Source: Nevskia sp035651715
GTDB lineage: Bacteria > Pseudomonadota > Gammaproteobacteria > Nevskiales > Nevskiaceae
Direction: 5' to 3'
NCBI GenBank assembly: GCA_035651715.1
Contig: DASRFD010000049.1
Coordinates: 1-64,000 of the forward strand
DNA: 64,000 nt
Both the position numbers and the translations under genes were made by a program. Under the pieces are notes generated by a model that saw only the letters and a list, made by a program, of their open reading frames with translations, was not told the origin of the DNA and did not search any database. Of the stretch, positions 40,634 to 49,518 are shown one piece after another; positions within the stretch are counted from its first letter, which is position 1, and every line of letters begins with the position of its first letter.

Positions 40634-41908
40634 ATGGAAGCAGTCCTGTCCCGCTCCGCACCTGCCCTGCCGGCGCCGCCGGCCGCTGCGCTGCGGCGCC
40701 TGGCCGGCCCGGGACTGCTGGTCGCGGTGGGCTACATGGATCCCGGCAACTGGGCCACAGATATCGCCGGCGGCGCGGCCCACGGCTATGCCCTGCTCGG
40801 CGTGGTGGTGGCGGCGAGCCTGCTCGGCCTGGTGTTCCAGACGCTGGCGGCACGGCTGGCCGTGGCGACCGGCGAAGACCTGGCGTGCCTCAGCGCGCGC
40901 CACCTGCCGCCGGTGCTGGCGCGGGCGGCGTGGCTGGCCGGCGAGGCGGCGATCGTCGCCACCGCGCTGGCCGAACTGGTGGGCGGCGCCATCGCCCTGC
41001 AGTTGCTGCTGGGCCTGCCGTTCGCCGCCGGCATGGGCCTGACCGCGCTGGCCACGCTGGCGGTGATGGCCTGGTCGGGCCGCCGCGCCGGGGCGCACGA
41101 GAAGCTGGTGGACGTGCTCCTGGCGGTGGTGGGGCTGAGCTTCGTGCTGCTGATGCTGCTGGCCCGGCCCGATCCGGCGCAAGCGCTGCGCGACCTCGCG
41201 CACAGCGGCGGCCTGCTGCGCGACCGCGAGGCGCTGCTGCTGGCCCTGGGCATCGTCGGCGCCACCGTGATGCCGCACAACCTCTATCTGCATTCCGGCC
41301 TGGTGGCGGAGCGGGCGCGCGGCCTCGCTCCGGCGCTGCGCGCGCCGGCGATGCGCCTGGCGGCCCGCGACACCGCGGTGGCGCTGGGTCTGGCGATGCT
41401 GGTGAACATGGCGATCCTGTGCCTCGCCGCCGCGGCGCTCGGCGGCCTGGGCCGGACGGTCGGCAGCCTGGCCGAGGCGCACGCGGCGCTGCGCCTGGGC
41501 CTGGGCGGCGGCGCCGCCCTGGTGTTCGCGGTGGCGCTGTACGCCGCCGGGCAGAGTTCGGCCGTCACCGGCGTGATGGCCGGCAGCCTGCTCAGCCGCG
41601 GCTTCCGCGGCCGCGAAAGTCCGGCCTGGCTGCGCGGCATCGCCACCCGCCTGGGGGCGGTGGTGCTGGCCTGCCTGGTCTCGGCCTGCAGCGGCAAGGT
41701 GACGCCGGACGCGCTGCTGGTGTTCTCCCAGGTCATCCTGAGCCTGGCGCTGCCGTTCGCGCTGCTGCCCCTGGTGCTGCTGGCTTCGCGCGGCGCGCTG
41801 ATGGGCCGGTTCCGGCTGCGCGGACCGCTGCGGCTGGGCGCCTGGACGCTGACGGCGGCGGTGGCGCTGCTCGATCTGTGCCTGCTGGGCCAGCAGTTCG
41901 CCGGCTGA
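40634..41908 (+). CDS. mntH: Nramp-family divalent metal (manganese) transporter
   Basis: A 424-residue protein with about 11 membrane segments. The metal-site motif is MDPGNWATDI (Asp36, Asn39 by usual numbering) in the first helix. GATVMPHNLYLHSGL is the second signature, with Met as metal ligand. These identify an MntH-type proton-coupled importer of Mn2+ and Fe2+. A Fur box precedes the gene. There is no MntR-type gene adjacent. Length is close to the family norm of about 410-440. Confidence 0.95.
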   Translation: MEAVLSRSAPALPAPPAAALRRLAGPGLLVAVGYMDPGNWATDIAGGAAHGYALLGVVVAASLLGLVFQTLAARLAVATGEDLACLSARHLPPVLARAAWLAGEAAIVATALAELVGGAIALQLLLGLPFAAGMGLTALATLAVMAWSGRRAGAHEKLVDVLLAVVGLSFVLLMLLARPDPAQALRDLAHSGGLLRDREALLLALGIVGATVMPHNLYLHSGLVAERARGLAPALRAPAMRLAARDTAVALGLAMLVNMAILCLAAAALGGLGRTVGSLAEAHAALRLGLGGGAALVFAVALYAAGQSSAVTGVMAGSLLSRGFRGRESPAWLRGIATRLGAVVLACLVSACSGKVTPDALLVFSQVILSLALPFALLPLVLLASRGALMGRFRLRGPLRLGAWTLTAAVALLDLCLLGQQFAG

Positions 41909-41910
41909 GC

Positions 41911-42405
41911 TTACTTCAGGCGGGGCAGGGCCGGCCAGGCGCTCGGCGCGGTGAGATCGAGCCGGCCGGCGGCGTGCTGCTGCAGCGTCCAGTTGACCCA
42001 TTCGCTGTTGCCGCTGAGCAGGTCGGTGTGGGTGCTGGCGTCGATGAGGCTCGGCGCCTTCAGCAGGTTCAGGCCGAGCAGGTTGGCCGAGCCGACGCCG
42101 CCCCGCTGGAAATCGAATTGCAGCAGCGGCGCGTCTTCGCAGGAGGACGAGGCGCTGGCGGCGCCGGTGAGGCCGAGATTGCCGGCGGTCATCAGGCACT
42201 GATGCTCGGTGGCATGGCTCTGCTGCAGGTACTGCGGGCCGGAGCCGAAGCTGGCGAGCAGGTGCGGCACCCAGTTCTGCTCGCGGGTCCCGCCAAAACC
42301 GGCGCGCAGCGTCAGTCCCGCGCGAAATTCGTCATCTCCCGCCCATGCCTGCGCCGCGCAGCAGGCACAGAGGATACCCAGGTGGACCGTGAACCGCTTC
42401 AGCAT
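41911..42405 (-). CDS. Exported protein of unknown function
   Basis: A 164-residue protein with a signal peptide (GILCACCAAQAWAGDD, cleavage near residue 22). The mature part is Gly/Leu/Ser-rich with single Cys residues (HQCLMTAGN, SSSCEDAPLL) that may form a disulfide. It contains FRAGLTLRAGFGGTREQNWV and QFDFQRGGVGSANLLGLNLL. I do not recognise the family. A position in the periplasm or outer membrane is likely. It is convergent with mntH (2-base gap) and divergent from the FimV-like gene. Confidence 0.65.
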   Translation of the reverse strand: MLKRFTVHLGILCACCAAQAWAGDDEFRAGLTLRAGFGGTREQNWVPHLLASFGSGPQYLQQSHATEHQCLMTAGNLGLTGAASASSSCEDAPLLQFDFQRGGVGSANLLGLNLLKAPSLIDASTHTDLLSGNSEWVNWTLQQHAAGRLDLTAPSAWPALPRLK

Positions 42406-42689
42406 GAAAACCCTTCCCCGGCGCGCCGCCCCTGGGGGCGCGCAGCGTGCGTTACAGATGAGTCACCGGATCGACGCAATCGATATGCCACAGGTGAACG
42501 GAGCGTCAGCTGGCGCAGCCGCCGAACGGTGGCAAACGAGGGGCCGGCCGGCGGCCGTGCACGGATTATGCACGCTGCGATACCGCCCGGCCACAGTGAG
42601 GTTTTACTATGGAGGCCACTGCGCCAATCGACGATGATGCGTTCGTCGCGGATGCAGGTCAGCCGCGCCCTTTTCCGCCTGATGCCGCC

Positions 42690-44222
42690 ATGCGCTTCGC
42701 ACGATTCCTGATCCCCCTCCTCGCCGCCTGCAGCGGCGCCGCGCAGGCGTTGTCGATCGACGGCGATACCCAGCTGCATGCGGCGGTGGGACAGGCGCTG
42801 TCGGTATCGGTGCCGGTGTCGCTGGCCGGCGACGAGGTGTCGCGCCTGTACTACCGCCTGACGCCGGCCACCGGCCTGGCCGACGCGGAAGAAAAGGCCG
42901 CCGCCGCGGTGCACGCCAGCTACGACCCGGCGGCGCAGGCGATCCTGCTGACCACCGCTTCGCGCATGACGGTGCCGGCGATGCGGCTGCATCTGGAAGT
43001 CGGCGCCGGCGCCGTGGTGGTGAGCCGCGAGGTGACGGTGCTGTTCGACATCCCCGACCTCAGCCAGTCGGCGCCGCTGGATGCGGCGGCGCCGAAGCAG
43101 CCGGGCGCCGAAGCGGCGGCAACCGAAGGCGTGCGCAGCATCGAGATCGGCCGCGACGACGGCCAGCAGAAGGCGGCGCGCAGCTTCGGCGACGCCGCGG
43201 CGGCGGCGGCGCCGCGCGTCGCCCCGGTGGCGGTCGCCAAGCCGCAGTTGATGCTGGCGCCGCGGCCGAAGTACTTCAACACCTACCAGGTGAAGCAGGG
43301 CGACACCCTGACCAGCATCGGCAACCACTTCGCGCACGCCGGCGCCGGCGACGTCGACGCGGTGATGCTGGCGATCTACGAAGCGAACTACGAGAGCTTC
43401 CCTGCCGGCGACCCCCAGCACCCGGCGATCGGCGCCCAGTTCGGCATCCCCGACGCCGCCTCGATCGGCAGCGAGCCGGCTTACCGCGTGGCCGAATTCC
43501 GCGACTACCTGCGCAAGCCCGTGGGCGAATGGCAGGTGCCGGTCAATCTCCAGCGCAGGCCGGCGGAGGCGGCTCCGGCAGCGCCGCGGGAGACGCCGCC
43601 CTGGCTGCAGCCGCACAACCTGGTCGGCGCCGCCGTGCTGGCGCTGCTGCTGTGGGCCCTGAGCCGGCTGTTCGCCGGCGGCGGCCGGCGCCGCGCCCTG
43701 GCGGCGCGCCGCGCCATGTCCGCCGGCGGCGGCGCGCCGGTGATGGCGCCGAACCTGGCGCAGGCCGCCGCGCCGCCGCTGCGCGAACCGGCGGTGGAAC
43801 TGGTGGCGCCGGCGCCGCTGGACACCGGGCAGAGCGAGATCGCGCGCCTGCGCGAGCTGCTGGTGCAGCAGCCGGGACGCGCCGACATCCGCCTGCGCCT
43901 GGCGCAGCGCCTGTTCGAGGCGCGGCGCGCGATCGGCTTCGCCGAGGTGGCGCTGCCGCTGGAGCAGGTGCTCAGCCCGGAGGCCTGGGAGCGGGTGCGC
44001 GCCATGGGCCACGAGCTGCTGCCTTCCGATTTCCGCTTCCAGCCGCAGAGCGGGCTGACGCCGGCGCCGGAGCTGGTGTCGCTGCTGGAAAGGAAGGGCG
44101 CGCCGCAGACGGCGCCGGCGGCCGAGACGGCGTCGATCGATTTCGATTTCCACGGGGAAATGGCGCGGGTCGACAAGGCCCGCAGCGACGTCTTCGGCAA
44201 GGGCGGCGGCGGCTCCGCCTGA
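42690..44222 (+). CDS. FimV/HubP-like protein with LysM-like motif
   Basis: The 510-residue protein starts MRFARFLIPLLAACSGAAQA (signal peptide). The N-terminal FimV domain (about 21-125) contains LSIDGDTQLHAAVGQALSVS and SREVTVLFDIPD. A LysM-like peptidoglycan-binding motif follows at 197-255 (YQVKQGDTLTSIGNHFAHAG ... IGAQFGIPD). One membrane segment lies at 310-328, then a cytoplasmic tail with TPR-like helix pairs and SIDFDFHGEMA at the end. ATG 42690 gives the signal peptide; an in-frame ATG at 42609 would not. The plan is that of FimV/HubP polar landmark proteins. It is shorter than FimV of Pseudomonas. Confidence 0.8.
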   Translation: MRFARFLIPLLAACSGAAQALSIDGDTQLHAAVGQALSVSVPVSLAGDEVSRLYYRLTPATGLADAEEKAAAAVHASYDPAAQAILLTTASRMTVPAMRLHLEVGAGAVVVSREVTVLFDIPDLSQSAPLDAAAPKQPGAEAAATEGVRSIEIGRDDGQQKAARSFGDAAAAAAPRVAPVAVAKPQLMLAPRPKYFNTYQVKQGDTLTSIGNHFAHAGAGDVDAVMLAIYEANYESFPAGDPQHPAIGAQFGIPDAASIGSEPAYRVAEFRDYLRKPVGEWQVPVNLQRRPAEAAPAAPRETPPWLQPHNLVGAAVLALLLWALSRLFAGGGRRRALAARRAMSAGGGAPVMAPNLAQAAAPPLREPAVELVAPAPLDTGQSEIARLRELLVQQPGRADIRLRLAQRLFEARRAIGFAEVALPLEQVLSPEAWERVRAMGHELLPSDFRFQPQSGLTPAPELVSLLERKGAPQTAPAAETASIDFDFHGEMARVDKARSDVFGKGGGGSA

Positions 44223-44225
44223 AGC

Positions 44226-45368
44226 TCAGGGCCGCGGCGGCAGCTCCGGCTGGCGCGCGGTGTAGACGTCGGCGCCGAATCCCTTCAGGTTCGCGGCGCC
44301 GGCATAGCCCAGGTAAGGCAGGCCGAACAGGTCCTCGACGCTGCGCAGCAGCGCGTAGTGGTTGTAGGCGGTGTCGCTGCGGCTGCCCGGCGCGATGAAC
44401 GGCGAGATCAGCACCGCCCCGGTGCGGCCGCCGCCGGGACCGTTGATGCCGGGCTGGGCCGCATTCGGGCCCGGCAGCTCGGCGCAGCAGGCGCTGGAAT
44501 CGCTTTGCGGGCCGTTCGATTCGTCGAAGGTGACGATCAGCAGGCCGTCCTGGCGGAACGCCGGCGCGGCGAGGATCCGCGGCACCCACTCCCGCAGGAA
44601 GGCGTCGGCCGAAACCAGGCCGCCGGGCCGGCCGTCGACGCAGGGCGAGTCGTGGCCGTCGTTGCACAGGCCGGGCACGATCAGCGAGAAATTCGGCGTC
44701 GTGTCGACGCGGGCCAGATCGGCGGGCAGCTGTTCCAGCCGCACCACGCCGCGCCGGCAGCGCGGCGCGTCGTCGACGATGCGGTGCAGGTAGACGAAGG
44801 GATTGTGCTTGGTGGCGTACTCGTCGCCGACCGCGGCCTTGCGCGCGGGGTCTTCGTGGTCGAGGCGCGGCGCGCCGCAGCTGGCGGCTTCGCGCCGCGG
44901 ATCGTTGCCCATGTCCTCCATGTAGCCGCGCCAGGTCTTGCCGGCCGCTTCGAGCTGGTCGGGCAGGCTGGGCACGAAAGCCGGATAGACGCAGCCGTGG
45001 CCGACCGCCTGGCCGTTGGCGTCGGTGGGGCCGGTGACGATGAAGTCGGCGTAGGTATGGCAGTCCGCCTGGATTTCCGGCGTCGGCCCCTGCCCGCTGA
45101 TCATGGCGATGTAGTTGCCCTGGCTGTTGTGGGCGGTGCCGTAGTAATTGGGCAGCATCGCGCCGAGCGCCGGCAGGGTCCTGGCCAGGTAAGGCGCTGC
45201 GCTGTGCTCGCCGAAGGCGTTGGTGTAGTCCTCGTTTTCCAGCACCAGCACGAAGACATGGCCGATCCGCGCCGGCGGCGCCTGCTCGCGGCTGGCGGCG
45301 GCGCCGCAGGCGGCGAGCAGCAGCGACCCGGCCACTACGGCAAGCGGGAAAAGCGCGCGGCTGTGCAT
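44226..45368 (-). CDS. Phosphoesterase family lipoprotein (acid phosphatase/phospholipase C-like)
   Basis: A 380-residue protein with a good lipobox (SLLLAAC, Cys21). The catalytic core of the PF04185 type is visible: HVFVLVLENEDYTNAFGEHS near the N-terminus, YIAMISGQGPTPEIQAD, FSLIVPGLCNDGHDS and LLIVTFDESNGPQSDSS. Late in the protein come GAVLISPFIAPGSRSDTAYN and HYALLRSVEDLFGL. These give the Glu, Asn, Asp and His metal ligands usual for the family. It probably releases phosphate from organic esters at the envelope. It is 97 bases after the DUF1329 gene on the same strand. Confidence 0.85.
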   Translation of the reverse strand: MHSRALFPLAVVAGSLLLAACGAAASREQAPPARIGHVFVLVLENEDYTNAFGEHSAAPYLARTLPALGAMLPNYYGTAHNSQGNYIAMISGQGPTPEIQADCHTYADFIVTGPTDANGQAVGHGCVYPAFVPSLPDQLEAAGKTWRGYMEDMGNDPRREAASCGAPRLDHEDPARKAAVGDEYATKHNPFVYLHRIVDDAPRCRRGVVRLEQLPADLARVDTTPNFSLIVPGLCNDGHDSPCVDGRPGGLVSADAFLREWVPRILAAPAFRQDGLLIVTFDESNGPQSDSSACCAELPGPNAAQPGINGPGGGRTGAVLISPFIAPGSRSDTAYNHYALLRSVEDLFGLPYLGYAGAANLKGFGADVYTARQPELPPRP

Positions 45369-45465
45369 GGCGGATGTCCGGAGCGGGAATCGCCGCAGTT
45401 TAAGACCGGCGCGGCGGCGCGGCCATCGGCGGCGCCGGCTTTCCTCCGCGCCGGCGGGGCGTGCG

Positions 45466-46836
45466 CTAGTGACCGTGCGCCAGCGCGGCCTGGCCGAACA
45501 TGTTCTGCCGCAGCGCCGGGTCGTTGAACTTCCACCACTGCTTCGACTCGTTCACCAGGTACTGCGCCTCGTAGGCGCCGAGGCTGAGGTCGTGGTAGAC
45601 CGTCACGCCGCGCTCGAAAGCCTGCGACTCGGGCGAATAGAAGTAATCGACGTAGCTGCTGCGCCACAGCTGGCCGCGCAGGTCGTAGCAATCGCTCCAC
45701 AGCGGCAGCCAGGTGTCCTCGTCGATGTACAGGGTGCGGCGGCTGTAGACGTGGCGCTCGCCCGCCTTGAGCCGGCCCTCCACCACCCAGACCCGGTGCA
45801 GCTCGTAGCGCTGGTAGTCGGGGTTGAGCGAGCCGGGCCGCACCAGCTCGCCGTATTTCAGCGCCGGGTCATTGACCTTGAAGGCATGGTAGGGCACCAG
45901 CATCTCGCGCTTGCCCAGCAGCTTCCAGTCGAAGTGCTGCGGCGTGCCGTTGAACAGCGACTCGTCGTCCACCGTGTGCAGGCCGGCCGGCGGCACGGCG
46001 TAGTCGGCGCCCACGTCCATCGCCTGCTTCACCCGGCGCAGCCCGGGGTTGTAGACCCAGGCATCGAGCTGGCCGCGGGCGTAGTCGATGGGAGTGTCGC
46101 CCGAGCTGATGGTGCCCTTGTCGCGCTCGGGCAGCAGCTGCTCGTGGTAGAACCAGGCCAGCACCTCCTGCTGCGCGCTGGGCAGAGGCGCGGCCAGCCG
46201 GGGGTCGTTCGCCGGCACCAGCACGCGCAGCCGCGTGCGGCCCCAGGCGATGGAGCCGTTGGCGTAGACGTCGGCGGTGTCGTAGGTCACCGCGTCGTTC
46301 CACTCGCCGGCGCCGCGCAGGCTGTTCCAGATCGCCTCCAGCCCGTTCTGCGGAAACGGGAAGGGGATGCCGCCGAGCAGCTGCGTCGTGGCCAGGCCGT
46401 CGCCGCGCAATACGGCCGCCGCCGCGTTCTGCCTGACGATGGCGCAGACGCGGTCGGCGTAGCGGAAGTCGCGGTGGCTGGGATACACCGGCAGGCGGAA
46501 GGCCTGCGGGTACTTGCGCAACAGCGCCTTCTGCCCTTCGCCGAGCAGCGCCGCGTATTGTTCCGCGTTCTGCGCGGTGACGGTGTAGAGAGGGCGCTCC
46601 GCCGCGTAAGGGCCGGGGTCGTAGCCGTGGGCCTCGGTCATGCCGGGCCAGGCGCCGAGGAATTTTCCAGTCCAGGCGGCGACGCCGCCCTTGCTGCCGG
46701 CGCGCTCGGCGCCCATGCAGGTGTACTGCGGCCCGTCGAGCAGCGCCAGCTGCTCCGTGGGGACCTTGGCGGCGGCGGATGCGGCGAGCGCCAGCATTGC
46801 CCAAAGGCAGGTTCGCATCGGTACCGCAACGCGCAT
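45466..46836 (-). CDS. DUF1329 family exported protein
   Basis: A 456-residue protein with a signal peptide (MRTCLWAMLALAASAAA from Met7, so ATG 46818 is an alternative start). LDGPQYTCMGAERAGSKGGV near the start and the long beta-rich body identify DUF1329: GIPFPFPQNGLEAIWNSLRG, LDAWVYNPGLRRVKQAMDVG, FDWKLLGKREMLVPYHAFKV and YIDEDTWLPLWSD. DUF1329 resembles LolA/LolB-like lipid-carrier folds. It normally works with a DUF1302 outer-membrane protein and is linked to hydrophobic compound traffic. Here its partner lies at 6930-9203. Confidence 0.9.
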   Translation of the reverse strand: MRVAVPMRTCLWAMLALAASAAAKVPTEQLALLDGPQYTCMGAERAGSKGGVAAWTGKFLGAWPGMTEAHGYDPGPYAAERPLYTVTAQNAEQYAALLGEGQKALLRKYPQAFRLPVYPSHRDFRYADRVCAIVRQNAAAAVLRGDGLATTQLLGGIPFPFPQNGLEAIWNSLRGAGEWNDAVTYDTADVYANGSIAWGRTRLRVLVPANDPRLAAPLPSAQQEVLAWFYHEQLLPERDKGTISSGDTPIDYARGQLDAWVYNPGLRRVKQAMDVGADYAVPPAGLHTVDDESLFNGTPQHFDWKLLGKREMLVPYHAFKVNDPALKYGELVRPGSLNPDYQRYELHRVWVVEGRLKAGERHVYSRRTLYIDEDTWLPLWSDCYDLRGQLWRSSYVDYFYSPESQAFERGVTVYHDLSLGAYEAQYLVNESKQWWKFNDPALRQNMFGQAALAHGH

Positions 46837-46952
46837 CGCCGCTCCCGGATCGAGTTCCGGGCTTCATGTTCCGCGCTGCGGCGCGGCGGCGCCTACCACA
46901 GGCGGGTGAGGGCGCCCGCCGTCCTAAAAAATTCGTCGGCAGGCCGCCGGCC

Positions 46953-47669
46953 TTACAGGCCCAGCGTGCTGGTGGTGCCGGATTTCCCGATATTCTCCGG
47001 CGGCGCCGTGCCGAACAGGCGGTCGCCGCTGCCCATCGACACGCCCCACCAGAAATTTTCGTTGCGGAAATGGTGCAAGCGATGTTCGCGGACGCGCTTC
47101 TGGTAATGGGCAAGGTCCGGGCACCACGGGATGTGGGCAAGGTAGTGCACCCATTCGTAGTGCAGGCCGAGCAGCAGGTAGACGACTTCGCCGGTCAGCA
47201 CCAGCTCCTTCCACGGCCACAGCGCCCACAGCAGCAGGGCGATGGCCGGCGCCGTCAGCGCATGCACGTGGCGCGGGATGAACACCCACTTCGGATTCCA
47301 GGGATCGGCATGATGGCGCCGATGCGTCACCGGCAGGTAGAAGTCGATGGTACGGCCGAAGATGCGGCGCGGCTTGTAGTGCAGCATGTAGACGTGGATC
47401 AGCCACTCGTTGACCGGGAAGTAGGCGGCCACGCCCAGCGCCACCAGGGCGTCCTTCCAGCCGAACGGGCCCATCCACGCGCGCCAGGCGCCGAAGCCGA
47501 GGATGAAGGCGGCGATCAGCAGCGGGCTGGGATGGGACCAGAACACCGCCAGCGCGGCGCGGAAGCTGCGCGGCAGGCTGTCGGGCGGCCGCATCGGGTT
47601 GCGCCGGGCGGTTTCCTCGGCGGCGATCATCACGCGGTCGTCGCCGCGCGCATGGACGTTCATGCTCAT
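46953..47669 (-). CDS. Sterol desaturase / fatty acid hydroxylase family protein
   Basis: A 238-residue membrane protein with His clusters: NEWLIHVYMLHYKPR, PVTHRRHHADPWNP, YEWVHYLAHIPWCP and REHRLHHFRNENFWWG. These are the di-iron ligands of the fatty-acid-hydroxylase superfamily. The compact form resembles beta-carotene/fatty acid hydroxylase-like enzymes more than the sterol desaturase-like protein at 14709. ATG 47669 overlaps the GntR stop (47666-47669), so the genes are translationally coupled and the regulator probably controls it. Substrate unknown, likely a lipid. Confidence 0.85.
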   Translation of the reverse strand: MSMNVHARGDDRVMIAAEETARRNPMRPPDSLPRSFRAALAVFWSHPSPLLIAAFILGFGAWRAWMGPFGWKDALVALGVAAYFPVNEWLIHVYMLHYKPRRIFGRTIDFYLPVTHRRHHADPWNPKWVFIPRHVHALTAPAIALLLWALWPWKELVLTGEVVYLLLGLHYEWVHYLAHIPWCPDLAHYQKRVREHRLHHFRNENFWWGVSMGSGDRLFGTAPPENIGKSGTTSTLGL

Positions 47670-48403
47670 TCCCCTCCCGCCGCAGCCAGCGCCCGATCCA
47701 GCGCGCGGCGGCCGATTTCGACGTGGCGCCGTCCGGCAGTGCGCGCCTGCTCCGGGTCGCCGTCCTCCACCGCCTGGGCGATGCTGGCGAGGCCGGCCAG
47801 GTCGCGGAATTCGGCTTCCATCACCCGTGTCAACAGGTCCCAGACCTGGCGATAGGTCTTCTGCATGGAATTGAAGGCGAGGCGGAAGGCAATGTTGCCA
47901 CCCGCCGTCACCAGCGCCTTCCAGAACTCGAAGCAGTGCTCCTGCAAGGCCGGCAGGTCGTCGCCGGCGGCCCGCATCTGCTCCAGCCGCGCCTTGAGCT
48001 GGCGCGCGAGCCGGGCGCCGCCGCGTTCAGCCGCCGCGGCGGCGATGTCCGGCGCCAGGGCCGAGCGCATCGCCATTACCGCGCGCACCGCCGCGGCGCT
48101 CATGCGGCCGCGCTTGTCCACCAGCAGGCTGGGCAGCAATTCCAGTCCCCCCTCGTCGAGATAGTCCAGCACCACGTGGTTGCCGCCCTGGCGCACCGCG
48201 ACCAGCTGCGCCTGCTGCAGGCGCTTGATCGCCTCGCGCACGGCGCCGCGGTTGACGCCGAGCAGCTCCGACAGCTCCCGCTCGGACGGCAAGGGGCTGC
48301 CCGCCGCCAGCTCGTGGCGGACGATCTTGTCCTTGAGCTGCAGATACACCGACTCCGACAGCGATTGCCGGGGGATTTGATGGAAAGGGGCTACGCTGGA
48401 CAT
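47666..48403 (-). CDS. GntR-family regulator, FadR subfamily
   Basis: A 245-residue protein. The N-terminal winged helix contains LAAGSPLPSERELSELLGVN and RGAVREAIKRLQQAQLVAVR. The C-terminal all-helical FadR-type (FCD-like) domain covers about residues 90-235. It contains RSALAPDIAAAAAERGG, CFEFWKALVTAGGNIAF and AVEDGDPEQARTAGRRHVEI. FadR itself binds acyl-CoA; this protein is coupled to a fatty-acid-hydroxylase-type gene, so a lipid-related effector is plausible. The AT-richer upstream region (48404-48425) likely holds the promoter. Confidence 0.9.
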   Translation of the reverse strand: MSSVAPFHQIPRQSLSESVYLQLKDKIVRHELAAGSPLPSERELSELLGVNRGAVREAIKRLQQAQLVAVRQGGNHVVLDYLDEGGLELLPSLLVDKRGRMSAAAVRAVMAMRSALAPDIAAAAAERGGARLARQLKARLEQMRAAGDDLPALQEHCFEFWKALVTAGGNIAFRLAFNSMQKTYRQVWDLLTRVMEAEFRDLAGLASIAQAVEDGDPEQARTAGRRHVEIGRRALDRALAAAGGE

Positions 48404-48997
48404 GTCATCAACTTATCATACCAGCCGAGGGCGCGCAAAAATTGGAGACTCGTGCTGCGGTGCAGCGCGCAAACCGGCGGACTTTCCTTACAAATTGCTG
48501 TCGGCCGACGACCGCGAGCATGCGCAACTTTGGCGCAGGCCGAGCCCCTGCGCCGCCCTTCGATGGCTTGACGGCGCGGAAAGCCAATAACTACTGGGCT
48601 TCCAGGAAATGCACAACGCGAGTGTGGGAACTGCTCGACGATGCGTAAATGGTGCACAAAAAATGCCTCTTCCACGGGCAGATTGACTTGGTTAGAGTCG
48701 CTGCAACCGATCGGGATGATCGGCGCTGTTTCAGGGCACAGCATTCAGATAAGAAAAGGGACGCCGCACACGCTTACTTGCTCTTTCCCAATCCAGGGAT
48801 CCGGTGACGCGACGCCAGCCGCGGAAGCCGTGAATCCCGGGTTTGATGCCGTTCATCCACTCGTGGTGCGAGCGGCCGCCGGGCGGTATCTCGGTGGTGC
48901 ATGGAAGGAGCGGTACGCATGCGGCGTGTGCGGTCAAATGGGGCGTGTGCGGTGCCGGGTTGCGGCGCCGCTTTTGGGGTACCGGGGAGGTAGCCTT
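48404..48997. other. Gene-free stretch of about 590 bases
   Basis: This is the longest interval with no supported gene. It is less GC-rich than its surroundings. Open frames here show no family signature. Two copies of GGCGTGTGCGGT lie near its right end (about 48920-48955). No tRNA, riboswitch or terminator was identified by eye. It holds the promoter of the GntR gene on the left and probably that of the small membrane protein on the right. Confidence 0.5.
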
Positions 48998-49237
48998 GTG
49001 AAAGTAGGAAAGCCCGTCCGGGTGATGGCTCCCGGAATGACTGTGACGAGAGCGTTTTATTCCGAGTTCAACCGGGTGCCAGGGGCGCCCACCGGGCAGC
49101 GTTTTTCGACCGACCTCGTCGACGTGCTTTGCACGGCGGTCTATGTGGTGGTGTCGGTGCCGGCGTATGTGCTCGCCAGCATGGCCTTGGCCGCCGCGGT
49201 TTATCTCCGCCTGGCCGGCGCCCTGCTGCTGAAGTAG
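48998..49237 (+). CDS. Small single-pass membrane protein (79 residues)
   Basis: GTG 48998 follows GGGGAGG with a 7-base gap, a strong ribosome site. The protein begins MKVGKPVRVMAPGMTVTRAF and has a soluble part of about 45 residues. One long hydrophobic segment (LVDVLCTAVYVVVSVPAYVL, continuing to residue 75) ends in LLLK. A rho-independent terminator starts 17 bases after the stop. I do not recognise the family. The longer frame from 48641 is not supported, since its upstream part has no ribosome site and unlike codon use. It is isolated from other genes. Confidence 0.5.
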   Translation: MKVGKPVRVMAPGMTVTRAFYSEFNRVPGAPTGQRFSTDLVDVLCTAVYVVVSVPAYVLASMALAAAVYLRLAGALLLK

Positions 49238-49253
49238 GCGAGTCCGCGGTGGC

Positions 49254-49287
49254 CTGCCGGTCCTGCGGCCGGCGGGTGATATTTTTT
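49254..49287 (+). terminator. Rho-independent terminator
   Basis: CTGCCGG (49254-49260) pairs with CCGGCGG (49269-49275), including one G-U pair, around an 8-base loop. The sequence GTGATATTTTTTT follows. It lies 17 bases after the stop of the 79-residue ORF and supports this ORF as a real transcript. Confidence 0.6.
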
Positions 49288-49518
49288 TAACCTTGTACCT
49301 GAAATCTTTTGCGACGCCTGCGTCATCGATTTGACGCGGCAATGGCCCGCGCTATCCACAGCGCTTGTCGATAACTTTTGTACAACTCGTTGACGCCGCC
49401 CCTGGACAGGCCGTGGTTGCGTCGTTTCGTACGGTTGTGACGATTTTCTGACCAGGGCGTGAAGCATGTGCAAGAACGTCCCACGCTGCACTGCAATAAA
49501 GCAGCGCGCCCGGCGTTT

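Noticed and set aside
48404..48860. c-di-GMP (GEMM-type) riboswitch in the gap upstream of the GntR gene
   Set aside because: Fragments such as GCAAACCGGCGG and GGTGACGCGACGCC looked similar, but the full conserved core and pairing could not be assembled.
48641..49237. 198-codon frame as a single gene
   Set aside because: The upstream two thirds has no ribosome site and odd composition; only the last 79 codons, after GGGGAGG-N7-GTG, are supported.
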